A DNA stretch of 64,000 nucleotides, from contig JAETXT010000010.1 in NCBI GenBank assembly GCA_019188255.1, forward strand, positions 1,178,001 to 1,242,000. Direction: 5' to 3'. This stretch comes from Verticillium longisporum. Its lineage: Eukaryota > Ascomycota > Sordariomycetes > Glomerellales > Plectosphaerellaceae. Within the stretch, counting starts at the first letter, position 1, and each line of letters begins with the position of its first letter. The notes beneath the pieces are model-generated. The model saw nothing but the letters and a program-made list of their open reading frames with translations, searched no databases and had not been told where the DNA came from. Shown here in pieces: positions 1-12,031 of this stretch. Position numbers and translations under genes: made by a program.

Positions 1-1395
1 TCAATCAATGCGGACATTTGCCGAAATAGGCCTTGGTGCACGTCACGAACCCGGCCTGAACTGATAGTCAGTCTTGAAATATAAGCTGACTTCTTATGAC
101 CTGAACTGGCACTTGGTTCATAGTTGACGATGAATCGTTCGTCAGGCGATGCTAGTGCTGTCGTGATCCTCATTCGACTGGGCAGCTTTCCTAGAAGCTG
201 CTAAGTATGCCATCAGCGAATCAAACATGAGATACGCATGGAACGTTCCAGCTGATACACAGAATATTGTACCACTGCATCATTATATTGTACGGAAAGC
301 CGTAGGAATCTTGAGAGACCGTACGCGTTGGCATTGCCTCCAGATGTACATGTACGCTGAAGGCCGGACACCAGACATACAAGAGAAACATCAGGTTGGC
401 CTTGGACTTTCCAATATCACATTTGGCATAGAGAGTTATGTCGGTCGGTAAAATGTGCCTTCCGCCATGGTTCACGGAACTCGGCAATGCGTGCCATCTG
501 TAGATTACGAGGTGTGTCAAACGTGGGCTCACAAGAGATGCAGCAGCCGGATCAGCCAGCCCCGCCCCAGCCCCTCCCTAATTCACAAGGTTTACTGACG
601 GGTGTTTAGCAGCCCGGATGGACGCGTTTACAGCCAAAATGGCTGTTATTCGGGCTCAAAAGAGCCAGGATACATGTAGAGCTTCCTGGGTGGTGGCAGT
701 GTTGTGTACAGATACTTCGTGAGTGCTCCGGATCCGTCACCATTTTCCTTGTTAGAAGAAACGTGCTCACATCAGCAAGCCCGCCGGCCACTACCGTGAT
801 GCCATGGCTGAGTCTAGAATAATTGCTGTTGCCATTGAGCATCATTTGAAGAGCCTGGATGATGGCAAGCTATGCCGCACAAAGTGCATGGATCTCACGG
901 AAAGCGGCGCAGGGAATGAATATCTTTGTCTCGGCCGCGCGGAACGGTTCGAGGGCAATATGTACTGTGGTCCCGAGCTTCTGTTCATCAGTTGCAGGTT
1001 CTTCAACAAGAAGACGGAACTGCAGAATGTAAGCAGTCAGGCGCAAGCGTATGTGAAGCATTGAGGTCAAAGATCAAGGTGATTGGGCAGTTGCGAGTAC
1101 CATCTTGGTGCTGTGGGAGGTTAATCTAGTGGGCTGGTCCCTGAAGCCAGCAGCCCCGCACTAACCTCTTTGGGAACTTCCCCTCCTCGCAAATGTGATC
1201 CAATTTGGGAGGAATCGGTGAGGGCTTCATCTTTTCCTCGGTTTCCCTGTTCTCTCTCGATCAGCCTAGATTGTGACGAAATCACCGGATGAACGTCAAT
1301 ATTGTGTCACCTTAGTATCCGAGACGAAACGGCAATACATACGACCCTTTCGCCGACCAGATCTTTCCCACGCCCACCCCATCCACACATCCATC
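1..1395. other. Intergenic; upstream region of ERG19
   Basis: No convincing gene is seen. Short open frames exist on both strands (for example around 804-1064 on + and 870-1070 on -), but none has a recognisable domain, codon pattern or splice structure. The last 200 bases are pyrimidine-rich, as is common in fungal promoters, and probably hold the promoter and 5' leader of the gene starting at 1396. Confidence 0.5.
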
Positions 1396-2624
1396 ATGGC
1401 CGAGAACCAAGTCTACCGGGCCAGCACCACGGCTCCCGTCAACATTGCGGTCGTCAAGTATGCTGCCCGCCTGTCGAAATTCTTTCCTCCAAGACCATGC
1501 TAACAGGTCAGATACTGGGGCAAGCGCGATGCCAAGCCCAACCTCCCGACCAACAGCTCCCTTTCTGTGACCCTCGCCCAGTCTGACCTCCGAACCCTGA
1601 CGACGGCCTCGACATCCGCCTCATCCCCGAGGGCGACAGCCTGATCCTCAATGGCGAGCCATCCGATATCACGGGCGCCCCCACCCAAGCCTGCTTCCGC
1701 GAGCTGCGCGCCCGCCGCGCTGCCCTCGAGGCCAGCGACAGCTCCCTGCCCAAGCTCGCCGCCCTGCCCCTTCGCGTCGTCTCCGAGAACAACTTCCCCA
1801 CAGCCGCGGGCCTCGCCTCTTCCGCTGCTGGCTTTGCCGCCCTCGTCCGCGCCATTGCCGACCTCTACCAGCTCCCCGATACCCCGGACCAGCTCTCGCT
1901 CGTCGCCCGCCAGGGCTCCGGCTCGGCCTGTCGCAGTCTCTTCGGCGGCTACGTCGCCTGGCGCATGGGTTCCGCCGCCGACGGCTCCGACTCCAAGGCA
2001 GACCTCGTCGCCGAGGCGTCCCACTGGCCTGACATGCGTGCCCTGATCCTCGTCGTCAGCGCCGCCAAGAAGGGCGTGTCGTCGTCCTCGGGCATGCAGC
2101 AGACCGTCGCCACCTCGGGCCTCTTCCAGCAGCGCATCCAGACTGTCGTCCCCGCCAACATGGACCTCATGGAGCAGGCCATCCGCGATCGCGACTTTGC
2201 CAAGTTTGCCGAGGTCACCATGCGCGATTCCAACTCGTTCCACTCGACCTGCGCCGATACCTACCCGCCCATCTTCTACATGAACGACGTTTCGCGAGCC
2301 GCCATTCGCGCAGTCGAGGCGATCAACGCCGCTGCTGGCCGGACTGTTGCGGCGTACACCTTTGATGCGGGCCCGAACGCCGTCATTTACTACCAGGAGG
2401 CCGACGAGGCCACTGTTGTCGGCGCGTTCACTGCTGTGCTCGATGGCGTTGGTGGTTTCAAGGAGAGGGCACAGGGACTGAAGTCTGAGGCTAAGCTGGA
2501 TGAGGTCTTGGCCGGCATTCTCAAGGGTGGTGTGAGCCGTGTCATCATGACTGGTGTTGGCGAAGGTCCCCTCAAGTCGGATGAGTATCTAGTGGGTGAG
2601 GATGGTGAGCCCGTTAAGAGGTAA
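1396..2624 (+). CDS. ERG19: Diphosphomevalonate decarboxylase (one-base frameshift in this sequence)
   Basis: Decarboxylates mevalonate-5-diphosphate to isopentenyl diphosphate with ATP, the last step of the mevalonate part of sterol and isoprenoid synthesis. Exon 1 is 1396-1457; the intron 1458-1511 (gtatgc...gtcag) rejoins the frame as VVKYWGKRD, the family N-terminus. Further motifs are PTNSSLSVTL, the ATP-binding SENNFPTAAGLASSAAGFAA, GSGSACRSLFGGYVAW and TYPPIFYMND. The reading frame breaks at 1621-1629: frame 1 runs to LTTASTSAS and then meets TGA, while the homologous continuation EGDSLILNGE lies in the -1 frame. One extra base in the C run 1625-1628 restores a 391-residue protein, the normal fungal length. 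No GT-AG intron can bridge the break. Because the enzyme is normally essential and all downstream sequence is conserved, I infer a sequencing error rather than a pseudogene. Confidence 0.93.
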
Positions 2625-3062
2625 ACTCGGTTCTCGTGGCCATATTTTACGTATTAAGCATATCATGAGGTAGCCAAGCGAATGTCGACTGCTGCTGCAA
2701 GTCTGCTGGCGAGTATATACTGCAGCATCAAGAGCCCGTAATACTGAATGGAGGCTTGGCGTCCCAACCTCTTGGCTGGCAGGAGAAAGATGAGTGTTGT
2801 ATCAGAGGCCTATGATGTGTCAATTCCAAGAATGTTGCATTGCCCCTCGGCTTGGGTTGCAATCACTGGTCAATTGGCTGACATGGCTCACCTGCTGCGA
2901 TGTTTGGGCGGAGTGATGTGACTGATGGCGCCATTACGGGGACTGGCGAGCGAGGGGACCAAATTATCTCATCGTGGAATGACGACCATGAAGCCCCCCA
3001 TGTTTTGACTCACCAGATTATCTTCCAACTCACCACCAACAACCCAATCTTGAAGTAACAAT
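2625..3062. other. Intergenic
   Basis: Separates two + strand genes. It holds the ERG19 3' end and the permease promoter. Nothing specific was recognised. Confidence 0.5.
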
Positions 3063-4787
3063 ATGCCTGCTTTGACGACAGCAGACACAGAAGCCGAACG
3101 GCCGCTCCTCGCGAACGAGGAGCGCGATGCGCCTGCGGCAGCAGCCGACTACGGCACGAGTGCGCCACCAGCGGAACGCAGCACCTTCACGCGTAACCTC
3201 GGTGCCGTCGAGGCCTTCGGCATCGTCGTCAGCATCGTCATCGGCAGCGGTGTCTTCACGTCCCCTGGCGCAATTGACACGAATGTGCCCTCTCCTGGCG
3301 CCGCATTGGTCACCTGGCTTCTCGGTGGTGTTCTGGCCTGGACCGGTGCCACGACGCTTGCCGAGTTGGGCACCGCGATTCCCGGCGAAGGTGCGTTCCC
3401 TCACGTGTATTCAATACACCCTGGGAATGGGTCGTGCTAATTTGTTGACAGGTGGCATTCAGCCTTACCTCCAGTACATCTTTGGCGATGTCTTTGGCTT
3501 TCTCGCCGCCTGGACATGGATTGTCGCCGTCATGCCTGCGACGCTGGCCATCCTGAGCATCGTGTTTGTTGAGAGCGTCTACTCATCGGCTGGCGTCACT
3601 GATGGAGCCAGTCGCATCGAGCATAAGCTGCTGTCGATCCTCGTGCTTCTCGTCATGAGCGGTGCGAACATGATTAGTACCAAGGCTAGCACGCGCCTCA
3701 ACAGCTTCTTCGTCGTGACCAAGTTCCTGAGCATATTCGTCATTGTCGTCGCGGGCCTTGTGGTCGTGATCCTTCAGGTCGCTAACCGGGAGAGGAAGGA
3801 TGTCGGGGGTCGAGACTGGTTCGACAGGCCTTGGTTCGAGCACCGCGAGACAGTGAACCCCGACGGGAGCAGGACGGACTGGGATGCTATCGGGAGCTGG
3901 GAGCTGCTGGGACACTACTCGGCTGCGCTGTATGGCGCTCTTTGGGCGTACTCTGGCTGGGACAAGGTGAGTCCGACGCTCGATATCTGAACTGCCGAGA
4001 CATGTACTGACATGTACAGGCCATTTACGTTTCGGCAGAGCTCAAGTCTCCCGCCAAACAGTTGCCTCTAGCGATCAACTCGGCCATTCCCACTATCATC
4101 ATCAGTTTCCTCGCGGCCAATGCCGCCTACTACATCCTTCTCCCATGGGCTGTCGTTTCGACGACGGACAGCGTCGCTGTGGTGCGCACTCTTCTTTCTC
4201 CGTCGCTGTACCAACAGGCACTGACATGTTAGACCTCCCTCACACGTCTCCTCGGCCGCGGCTTTGGCATCGCCGCCGCAGCCCTCATCTGCCTCGTTGT
4301 AGCTGGCTCCCTCCTCGGCAACTCTTTCGTCGCGAGCCGCATGGCTGTCGCCGCTGCCAACAAGAGCTGGTTCCCGCGCTTATTCACGTACGTCGGCCGC
4401 GTTGGTCTGAAGCCATCGAACAGCACCGAGCCTGCGACGTCCGACGCGCCCATCAATGCGATTATTCTGTCAGCCATTCTGGCGGCTGTGTATATCCTCC
4501 TTGGCAACTTCCGAGCGTTACTGACGTTCAATGGACTTGGCGAGTATACGTTCTTCTTCCTGACCGTGCTGGGAGCCATCATCTTGCGATGGAGAGAGCC
4601 TGGGCTGGAGAGGCCGTACAAGCCGTTTGTCGTAGTGCCGATCATTTTTGCTCTTGTCAGTGGATTCGTCGTCGTTCGAGGTGCTGCGTTTGCGCCTGTC
4701 CAAGCCGGCGTGCTCGTTGGTGTGTGGGCGCTGGGTCTTGTGTTCTACTGGGCTAAGAAGAGGTGGTTTGACGGCAGGAACGCCTAG
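3063..4787 (+). CDS. LAT-family amino-acid permease (APC superfamily), methionine-permease-like
   Basis: Plasma-membrane amino-acid transporter of the APC superfamily, closest in style to fungal Mup1/LAT proteins. Four exons (3063-3390, 3452-3966, 4020-4181, 4233-4787) give 519 residues; all three introns are GT-AG, and the first has a clear TGCTAAT branch site. The soluble N-terminus of about 45 residues is followed by the family signature in TM1, GSGVFTSPGAIDTNVPSPG, and then by LAWTGATTLAELGTAIPGEG. Roughly 12 hydrophobic segments follow, with the conserved LYGALWAYSGWDK and YVSAELKSPAKQLP around TM6-7. A central hydrophilic loop contains GGRDWFDRPWFE. The substrate is inferred from family resemblance only and could be methionine or another neutral amino acid. 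No lesion is seen. Confidence 0.88.
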
Positions 4788-5283
4788 GCGCAGGTCTGTC
4801 CAGTGACCTGGAAGCAAATAGCATGTCCACTGTTGCCGACATTATGTTTTTCTTAGACCCTGGCCATAGATTCGTCGTGATAGAATCGACATACCAAGGA
4901 GTGTGGAACGGTGGCCTGCATGTGATTGATTGTTCTTGTGCTGCATTAGATGACCTACCACTTCGGTGAGTTTCGGTGAAATAAACCCCTCCCAAGGCAA
5001 CTGCCTGCAACACAGCAAATAGCCACGTTCCTTCCTCCATTCATACAACTGCACGCGGGCTGGCCCATCCTGCACGTTGAAATTGCAAAACCCAAGCTTC
5101 CTTTAACTTACAGAAGCTGCACGCAGTCAAGATCGTGCATGTTGTGTCGCCTTTTTGGCCTTGATCAAAAAAGCAAGCCCAGTCACGCCAACCCGCATCG
5201 TGATATCACTTCGGAACAAGCAGGCAACTTTCAAGACAGCGCAACGCTCGAAGCCTGCTTCAAAATACCGATAGAGCGACAGC
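4788..5283. other. Intergenic
   Basis: Contains the permease 3' end and the promoter of the RUS1-family gene. No other feature was recognised. Confidence 0.5.
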
Positions 5284-6702
5284 ATGGCAGCAAAGGCCAA
5301 CCTGCGAGATGATCGCAGCCCTTTCGGGAAAGAGCCTCAAGACTCTGATCGCGGTCGGTTCCTCAAGACAACTGAGAACCTCCTGCACTATGATGCACAG
5401 GTAACTTCGTACCGGACCATTGGCACTATTCTGGAGCCTTTGCGTCAACTGGTAAGCTTGATCTAAGCCGCCGGCACCAATGTCACAACTGATCCATCAC
5501 AGTTCTCACCAGCCAATGCTGTTCACCGCGTTGAGAGCCTCACACGAGACACACCTCAATTCTTACGCGACGCCTTTCTTCCAGTCGATTACCCCGACTC
5601 CGTCTCGCCTGACTACATCAAATACCAGATGTACGACTCGTTCCAGGCTTTCTTCTCTACCATCACCGGGATGCTCGCCAACCGCGCCATTCTGGAGGGT
5701 CTGGGTGTCGGCGATGCGTCCGGTTCGGTCAACCACGCCTTGCTTCTGACATGTCTCAAGGATGGTGTGTCGCGTCTCGCCACGATCACCTTCGCCTATC
5801 GATTCGGCTCTGTGATCGAAGCGAATGCCAAGAAGTATCGTTTCCTCGCCGATTTATTCAATGACACGGCTTTCTTTCTGGAGCTAGCCAACCCTTTCTT
5901 CGCCGGCTGGGCCAAGATCCTCATCCTCGTCAGTGCCGAGTCACTCCGTGCCCTTTGCGGCATCGCTGCTGGCGCCAGCAAGGCCGCCCTCTCGACCCAT
6001 TTCGCTCGGCGAAACAACCTTGCTGAGCTCAATACGAAGGAAGCCAGCCAAGAGACGGCTATTGGTCTCATCGGCCTCCTCGCTGGCACCGCCATCATTC
6101 ACTATGTTCAGAATCGTGGGGCAGTGTTTTTCCTGACGATTTTTCTTGTCTTTATTCATCTGGGCATGAACTACCTTGGCGTTTGCGCCTTGCAGCTTGA
6201 CACCGTCAATCGACAGCGAGCTACGATTGTTATGCAGCACTATCTCCGCACGCAGGAAGTCTTGACTCCGGCTGAAGCATCCAAGAAGGAGAACATTATC
6301 TTTTGGCGCCCTCATATCGCAGATGAGCACAACAAGACAGTGGCTTACGTTCGCTTCGATAACAACCCAAAGGTCTCATTCAATGCGTTGCCCACTAGTC
6401 CGAAAGATGCCTTCCGCATCCATATCAATCGGCATGCGCGGTGCCCGGATGTCCGCATCTTCGTTTGGAATCAACATGCTGACCACATGACATCGTTCCA
6501 CGCTTGGTACTTGGCTCTTCGGTTTGCCTTGTGCTCACAGGCCGATGAGCACAAGATCCTTCACGAAGAGAAGGAGACCGAAGCTCTTTTCGAACGAATG
6601 CGCGCTGTTGGCTGGCGCTTCCCTGAGCAGGGCCTCGAGACGGTTGACTTGAAGTGGGAGCCCTTCTCAGTGGTTGCTGAAGAGAAGCGTAAAGATTTGT
6701 GA
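5284..6702 (+). CDS. RUS1 / DUF647 family membrane protein
   Basis: Member of the Root UVB Sensitive (DUF647) family. Plant relatives act in UV-B and vitamin B6 related signalling, and the fungal role is not established. Exons 5284-5451 and 5503-6702 (intron 51 nt, GTAAGC...CACAG) give 455 residues, the usual size. Family hallmarks are FLPVDYPDSVSPDYIKYQMYD, then FFSTITGMLANRAILEGLGVG, then LLTCLKDGVSRLATITFAYRFG, followed by FLADLFNDTAFFLEL. A second membrane region (GLIGLLAGTAIIHYV, FFLTIFLVFIHLGMNY) precedes NRQRATIVMQHYL. The C-terminal 200 residues form the soluble part. Identity as a family member is secure; the localisation, probably an organelle membrane, is inference. Confidence 0.9.
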
Positions 6703-7007
6703 AGGATGGCAATACCCTGCGTTTAGTTGCTTTTGAAATGGCCAGCGAGTCAAGCTGTGGCGACGCTGCAGGACTTGCTATTGGCGGTAGGTGGGGAGTA
6801 GTGCCTTCATAGCAATCAAGTGTCTAGACCCAGATTTCGTGTGCCGCGATGATCGCGAATGGCCCAGCAGCAGAGCTCCAAATGCCTATGGTCTGATTGC
6901 ACCTGTTTGCATCGACATGGACCTCTGCTGAGCGTCTCAATGGGTATGTCTATCTATTATACACGTAGCTCTGTTACACGCCGGCATCATGTTATACATA
7001 CATCACT
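6703..7007. other. Intergenic between convergent genes
   Basis: A 305-base gap between the 3' ends of the RUS1-family gene (+) and the heme lyase gene (-). Nothing specific was recognised. Confidence 0.6.
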
Positions 7008-7991
7008 CTACACCATGCCCAGTCCCCGCATGGCACGCATCTTGACGCCCTCCCAGCTGTTCAGCTTTGGCCGCACATCGAGATAGAAGCTCGGCCGCCC
7101 CGCAGCATCCTTGCCGCCCGGCCGTCCCGCGTAAAAGTCAATCACGTACTCGACCTCGACGCCGCACCGGTCGACAACCCAGTCGTGCCTGTCAAAGGGC
7201 GCCGTGTAGCCGAGCAGCGTGTTGATCCGCGCCTTGGGCGACATGCGCTCCGAAAGACCGCTGAACGAATGCAGCTTGGGGCCGCCGCACCTACAAGCAG
7301 AGTGTTCAGTCAGCAGAGTCCCATGTACCAATCGCTTTCCCAACGGGCGTCTCAAAAAGACAGCAGCAGTGTCTGGGGCCGGCGGAACTCACGAAGTGCC
7401 CTCGGTATAGGGCCTCTCCCACTCCTTGATCTCCTTCCAGGCGCGCTCGTTGACGGCGTTGTGGATCGGCACGACCGTCTTCATGTCGGCGCCCTGCACC
7501 TGGTCGTGGCCCTTGCGCTTCATGGCGTCGAAGAACATCTTCTCGGACGGGTAGACCCAGTTGCCCGTCTTGGGGTCCGCGCCCGTGTCGGCCTCGTTGT
7601 TCGCCGGTCGTTGCTGCTGCTGCTGTTGGTCTGCGGGCGCGGGACAGGCTGCGTGGCCCGGGTTCGCGGTGCGCGGGATCGTCGAGACGACGCGGTCGGT
7701 CGTCAGGGTTGTTGTCGACGGGGCTGGCGGGTGGGGGATTTGCGACTGGGCGGCGCTCGACGAGGGGCTGGAGCCGGAGCCGGAGAAGGGGATGTAAGAG
7801 CGGAGGGTCGAAGCCCAGGATGCAGACGGCGCTGCGGGCTGAGATGGCGGGACCGGGTGGTTCGGTGGGAGGGAGGTGTGAGGGTGAGGTGGTGCGGCGT
7901 CGGCGCCTGCGGCGCGGGCTTGCTGAAGCCAGGCTTCGCGGCTCTTGTGATCGACGGGGCAGGCATCTGCCGAGTTTGTTTGATCGGGCAT
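7008..7991 (-). CDS. CYC3: Cytochrome c heme lyase (HCCS)
   Basis: Attaches heme covalently to apocytochrome c in the mitochondrial intermembrane space. On the minus strand, exon 1 is 7991-7393 and exon 2 is 7290-7008; the 102-nt intron splits the serine codon of TEGTSCGGPKL, a family signature. The protein has 293 residues. Visible features are the CPV heme-regulatory type motif at residues 11-13, a Pro/Ser/Gln-rich linker, NWVYPSEKMFFDAMKRKG and VPIHNAVNERAWKEI with the conserved heme-contacting histidine, then MSPKARINTLLGYTAPFDRHDW and YVIDFYAG. Fungal genomes may encode separate lyases for cytochromes c and c1; the sequence alone does not distinguish them with certainty. Confidence 0.93.
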
Positions 7992-8868
7992 TGTGGGCAG
8001 TGTGGTTCTAGAGCACTTCTAGGCGTATCTCAACTGATGGCGAGTAGTTGGAAAGTACTCGGACGTGTGTAAAGGGGCGATGAACCGTGTCGGCGCGATG
8101 TCGTGATAGTCCTTGGAGTCTGCATGGGAAATTTCCACGACTGAGGAAAGTTAAAGTGGGCCCTCGCCGTCATCAGGCAAGACACGACATTAGTCATTCA
8201 TCCATCCATCCAACCGGCCCGGTGCCTGCACCTCACGCGAAAAGATCTCGGGTTAATTATAAGCTGGGAGACAGCGGCAGCTTGTGGTCAGCTCTGGCCT
8301 CGAGACAACTGATTGATCGTTTCTGTACGCGTCAATTGGCATTATTCACCGGCAGCGAGCCGGTCCGGCGGCCTCGGCAGCCCATCACACACACGAGCAA
8401 CGAATAATAAGAGATGCGTGTGCATTGGCAAGTAAACTATCGACATGGGCGCGTGCCATAGGGTGTATGGGCCACGGGGATACACGTCTGTCTCCAGACC
8501 GGTCCCCTTCTTCCTGTTCCTTCGCCTCCGTCCGGTTGAATGACGGAGGCGCCCCAGCCCTTCTTTCCAGGCTGTCACCGTAAAAAGAGAGAGAGCGATG
8601 GGTTTTACCCTGCACGCCTCTCTGATCCTGATCCACCCACCACATGAGAGACGAGGCCGTGACGTTGAGTCTGCTCAACTCATACGCCTATTGTGGACTC
8701 GTAAATCGTTCTCCCGTCACCCGTCCATGTCATTTCTCGCCCAGGTTTTTGCTGCATCGCTCTTCTGCCTTAGCACCCAACACCGGCTGGTATCGTAATG
8801 CCATCAATGACTTTTTTGGGGGTTTTGATTTTCGTTTTTAATTTCTCGACTTTTCGACCGAGCACAGC
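7992..8868. other. Intergenic; heme lyase promoter
   Basis: Lies between two minus-strand genes. It holds the promoter of the heme lyase gene and the 3' end of the Kgd4 gene. No other feature was recognised. Confidence 0.5.
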
Positions 8869-9352
8869 TCAGCCGAAGAGGGAAGCGCCGCCCGACTCGA
8901 CAGCCTCGAGCTCGGCCAGGGGAATGGCCTGGCGGCGGAAGCGGGCGGGAAGCTCGGGGCGGTCAAAGAACTCGCCCTGGGCAGGGCGGACGGAGCCCAG
9001 CTCGTGGCCAGAGAGGCCACCGATGCCGGGCTCACCGTTGCCGGCACGAATGCTCTTCTGGAGGGGACCGTGCTGCTGGGCGTGCTGGCGGTAGGAGCTG
9101 AAGTTGGAGTGCTTGGCGCCGGCGGTGAAGCCCTCGGGGAGAGAGCCGGTGGGCGAGGCGGGGTGAGGCTGAGGGGAGTGGTCGATGGACGCTGTCTAGA
9201 GTAAGCGGCTGTCCTCGTGCAAGTCGCGGCTGCGATTGCGGCATTACGGGAAATAACGTACAAGGAGTAGTGCGGCGGCCCAGGAAGCGAATGCTGGGGG
9301 TGCGCTCGGCGTGCGCAGCAGCCTGGCGGAGGACGCGGGTGGCGGCGAACAT
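8869..9352 (-). CDS. KGD4: 2-oxoglutarate dehydrogenase E3-adaptor subunit Kgd4 (Ymr31/MRPS36-like)
   Basis: Small mitochondrial protein that tethers dihydrolipoamide dehydrogenase (E3) to the E1-E2 core of 2-oxoglutarate dehydrogenase. It was originally catalogued as mitoribosomal protein Ymr31/MRPS36. Exon 1 is 9352-9262 and exon 2 is 9191-8869. The acceptor must be the CTAGACAG site ending at 9192, because the alternative AG four bases earlier gives the wrong frame. The 137-residue product starts with an Arg/Ala-rich presequence, MFAATRVLRQAAAHAERTPS, followed by IRFLGRR. It ends with the diagnostic C-terminal segment ELPARFRRQAIPLAELEAVE and then SGG. The middle is a Gly/His/Ser-rich linker, as expected for this flexible adaptor. 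Confidence 0.87.
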
Positions 9353-12031
9353 TGTTTGGTGTGTGTTGTTTGGTGGGCGGGAGATGCTCTTGTTCGAAAA
9401 AGTTGCTGGACCGCGACGTGCCTGCTGATAAAGCTCGACGAGACTGGACGCAACTGAGAGCGGCGGAAAGAGGAATTGAACTCGGTCGAGGGTCGAGTTT
9501 TGTTGTCGTTGGTCGTGCGCGAGGCGGGCGTAGCTTTACCAGCAGGGTAGTCAGAGGAGGTAAATTTGGTCGGGCGATGAAGGAGGAGAGGAGAGGAAGA
9601 GGGCGGGACAGCGGGACGGGGAGGAATCGTCCGATGAAATAAAAGAAAGTTGGGCTGGTGCAGGGGAGCTACCTAGGTAGGTCGAAGGTTGTGCAGGCAG
9701 GCAGGGGAGGAGACCAGCACGGCAGCCTTGGGGCCTTGGGGGGAGGGGGGCCTTGGTTGAGAAGCCGGGTCCGGGGCGGGAAAGTGTCGAGGAAATTTCA
9801 CAAGCCGTCTGCACAAAAAAGACGACTCCAAGCGCGCCATAGCGAGTCGGCAAGGGCAGAACCGCCTGTGGGATTGCAACCAGCAGGAGGGCAAGAGAGC
9901 TGCACGCACCAGGGCCCGTCTTCCTCCCTTCCCTCCGCCCACGCTGCTGTGGAGACGTGCACAAGGCCGGCTAGGCGAAAAGCAGTAGCCGCAGCCTGTC
10001 AATTGGGCCACGGCGTCGAGCGCACTTCCCCGCTGACGTCCGAACTTCGGGGGGTGTGCAGCTGCAGTACTGGTTGCTGCATTAATCAGCCTCCCCTGAA
10101 GCCTGTCGGGCCCCTGCCCAAGCCCCAAGCCCCAAGCCCGCTGAAGGCTGCTAAAGCCCGCTAAAGCCCGCTGCAAGATCGACCTAGAGTGGTGGATCAG
10201 AGATAGCGATGACGGGGAGCCACTTGCGGTCTTTTCTCTCATTGCTGTTTCTATTGTTTTCGCGTACAACAAAAACGTACTATCGCCTCGCAGCACCTTG
10301 TTGCACCTAAATCACGCCCTGAACACGCCATTTCACCTACATGTACCCAAACAACCCACTTCTCCTGGTCATGCATCTTGTCTGAGCATGTCGCGACGTG
10401 GTGTCAACAAGAAGAGGAAGAGGAACACGGAGCACGAGTGAGCACTGGTTTTGCCCTGTTTGTGGCCTGACCCGGCCACACCCGAACCCTCCAACGCCCC
10501 CTTCCCCCTCCATCCACTGCTGCCGCACCACCAACCACCAGCGACAAATGTCAAGATGTTCTCAGCCAAAAGGTGAGACACTGCAGTCTTCTCAACACCC
10601 TCACCGACACATGCATCCCCCGCATTCAACATGCCGATGCGCTGTTGAGAAGCAATCTGGGGAAGCAAAAATGGCAACACCAATACGAGCGCGCGGCCAT
10701 GAGCACGAGCACAAGCACAAGCACAACGGTGGTGAGTTGGTGTGCTGTTCACATGCATCCCCTCCCGCGTCGCTGGGTTTCCAAGCCGTTCCAGTGCGTC
10801 CAGGAATCACCCCCAATTGGCCTCCTGCATCCTGCACCTTGGTGCCGGGATGTGTGGGTGCCTGTCTCCCTGCCTGCTACGCCTTGGGGCCCATGCCCAC
10901 GCCGACTGTCACCTCTCAACCGTGTAACATCCGATATTGGGTGGGTGATCTTTTAGGCTTTCAGGCTGCTGGGCTGCTGGGCTGCTGGGCTGCCACAGCG
11001 CGGGGAACCTGGAACTCCGAGGCTTGTCCGTGAGCTTCGGTTCATCCTTTCCCTCCTCCTGGTTCTGGTCCCAGGCCGAGGGGCGAGGTACGAGGCAACG
11101 GCAGACGAATCCCGACGTTCCCGCGCGTGCTTGAGCACATGCCATTCCCGTCTGCCCGACGATGAGACGATCGCAGCTTCGAATCACGAAGAGGGTTGAT
11201 GGCGAAAAACTCGTCCAACTCCCATCGAGTCCACTCTCCTTCCACCCTTTGCCGTCGAAACCCGCCGCCATCATGCCAATTCTGGGCCCACCATCCTCCA
11301 TCACTGTCTGGCGCTTACACACGTTTGACTCGTATGAAATAGGAAGGCGCGTCGACATGGCATTTCTGCGTCGGACACTGCTCCCGTTCTCCACGGTCCT
11401 CCAGGATCCACCGAGCTTCTCCTCTCGGACCATGGCGCCATCCGCTCGGGTTGCGATCCCGAGTCGTTTGCCTGTTCTGCCTGTGTAGGGCAGCGCTCCG
11501 ACCACTAGCTCCTGTGAATGGCGCAATCCGGCCGGCCTACTCCGTTTGAGCGACGTCGTCAGTCTTCAGTGTGTGTTTGATGATGAATCGTAACCTCCTT
11601 GCGAACTACATTTGAGGCTGTCGCTGGATTATGCGTGCAAGCCAACCTCTCAATGATGACCAATTCGTCGTTGTCACTCTGAGTACAAGGATTGCAAGCA
11701 CTACTGGGGTTTTTGCGGGCGGTATCCCAAGCCTTCAGACATGTGTTCGGCAGCACACAGGTCTGACAAGGGCATTATGAAGTACTGACCTACCCCTACA
11801 CCACGCATTCACGACTAAATCGATGCTCCGTTTCAGGGAATTCTTGGGTTTTGTACCTATGACAGCTGATGAATGCTGAGACGAGCTGGATCAAGGTCGC
11901 CACGTGTGCTTTATCGTTATTCGTCGCGTATCAACTCCAACCACGTCCTGTAACATCATTTTGCAATGGATACTTCGTCCTCAAAGTCCTCGGTCGTACA
12001 TATCAGTCCAGCCGTCTTCTTCCCGACCATG
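9353..12031. other. Gene-poor region with low-complexity tracts
   Basis: About 2.7 kb without a secure gene. Several open frames of 100-200 codons occur (for example 9673-10296 and 10909-11526, both minus), but they are Pro/Ser/Arg-rich translations of GC-rich sequence without a domain. Short direct repeats are visible at 10119-10172 (CCAAGCC and AAAGCCCGCT units) and 10965-10995 (GGGCTGCT units). A possible small spliced gene at 10388 is listed separately. Confidence 0.45.
10388..10735 (+). CDS. Possible small spliced gene, basic and His-rich (uncertain)
   Basis: Three consecutive exon-like blocks keep one frame: 10388-10437, 10542-10572 and from 10650 to about 10735. They are bounded by GTGAGC...CCAG and GTGAGA...TTGAG junctions, and a further GTGAGT donor follows. 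The joined reading begins MSRRGVNKKRKRNTEH, a basic nuclear-signal-like start, and ends in the charged run GHEHEHKHKHN. No family was recognised and the last exon was not found. The evidence is only frame continuity and splice consensus. Confidence 0.18.

Noticed and set aside
1500..2243. 247-codon antisense frame over ERG19
   Set aside because: Low-complexity Gly/Glu/Val translation. ERG19 is unambiguous on the other strand.
9673..10296. 207-codon minus-strand open frame
   Set aside because: Ser/Pro/Arg-rich with no motif, and it overlaps repeat-like sequence. Not supported as a gene.
10909..11526. 205-codon minus-strand open frame
   Set aside because: No recognisable domain, and it covers the GGGCTGCT repeat tract. 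Probably chance.
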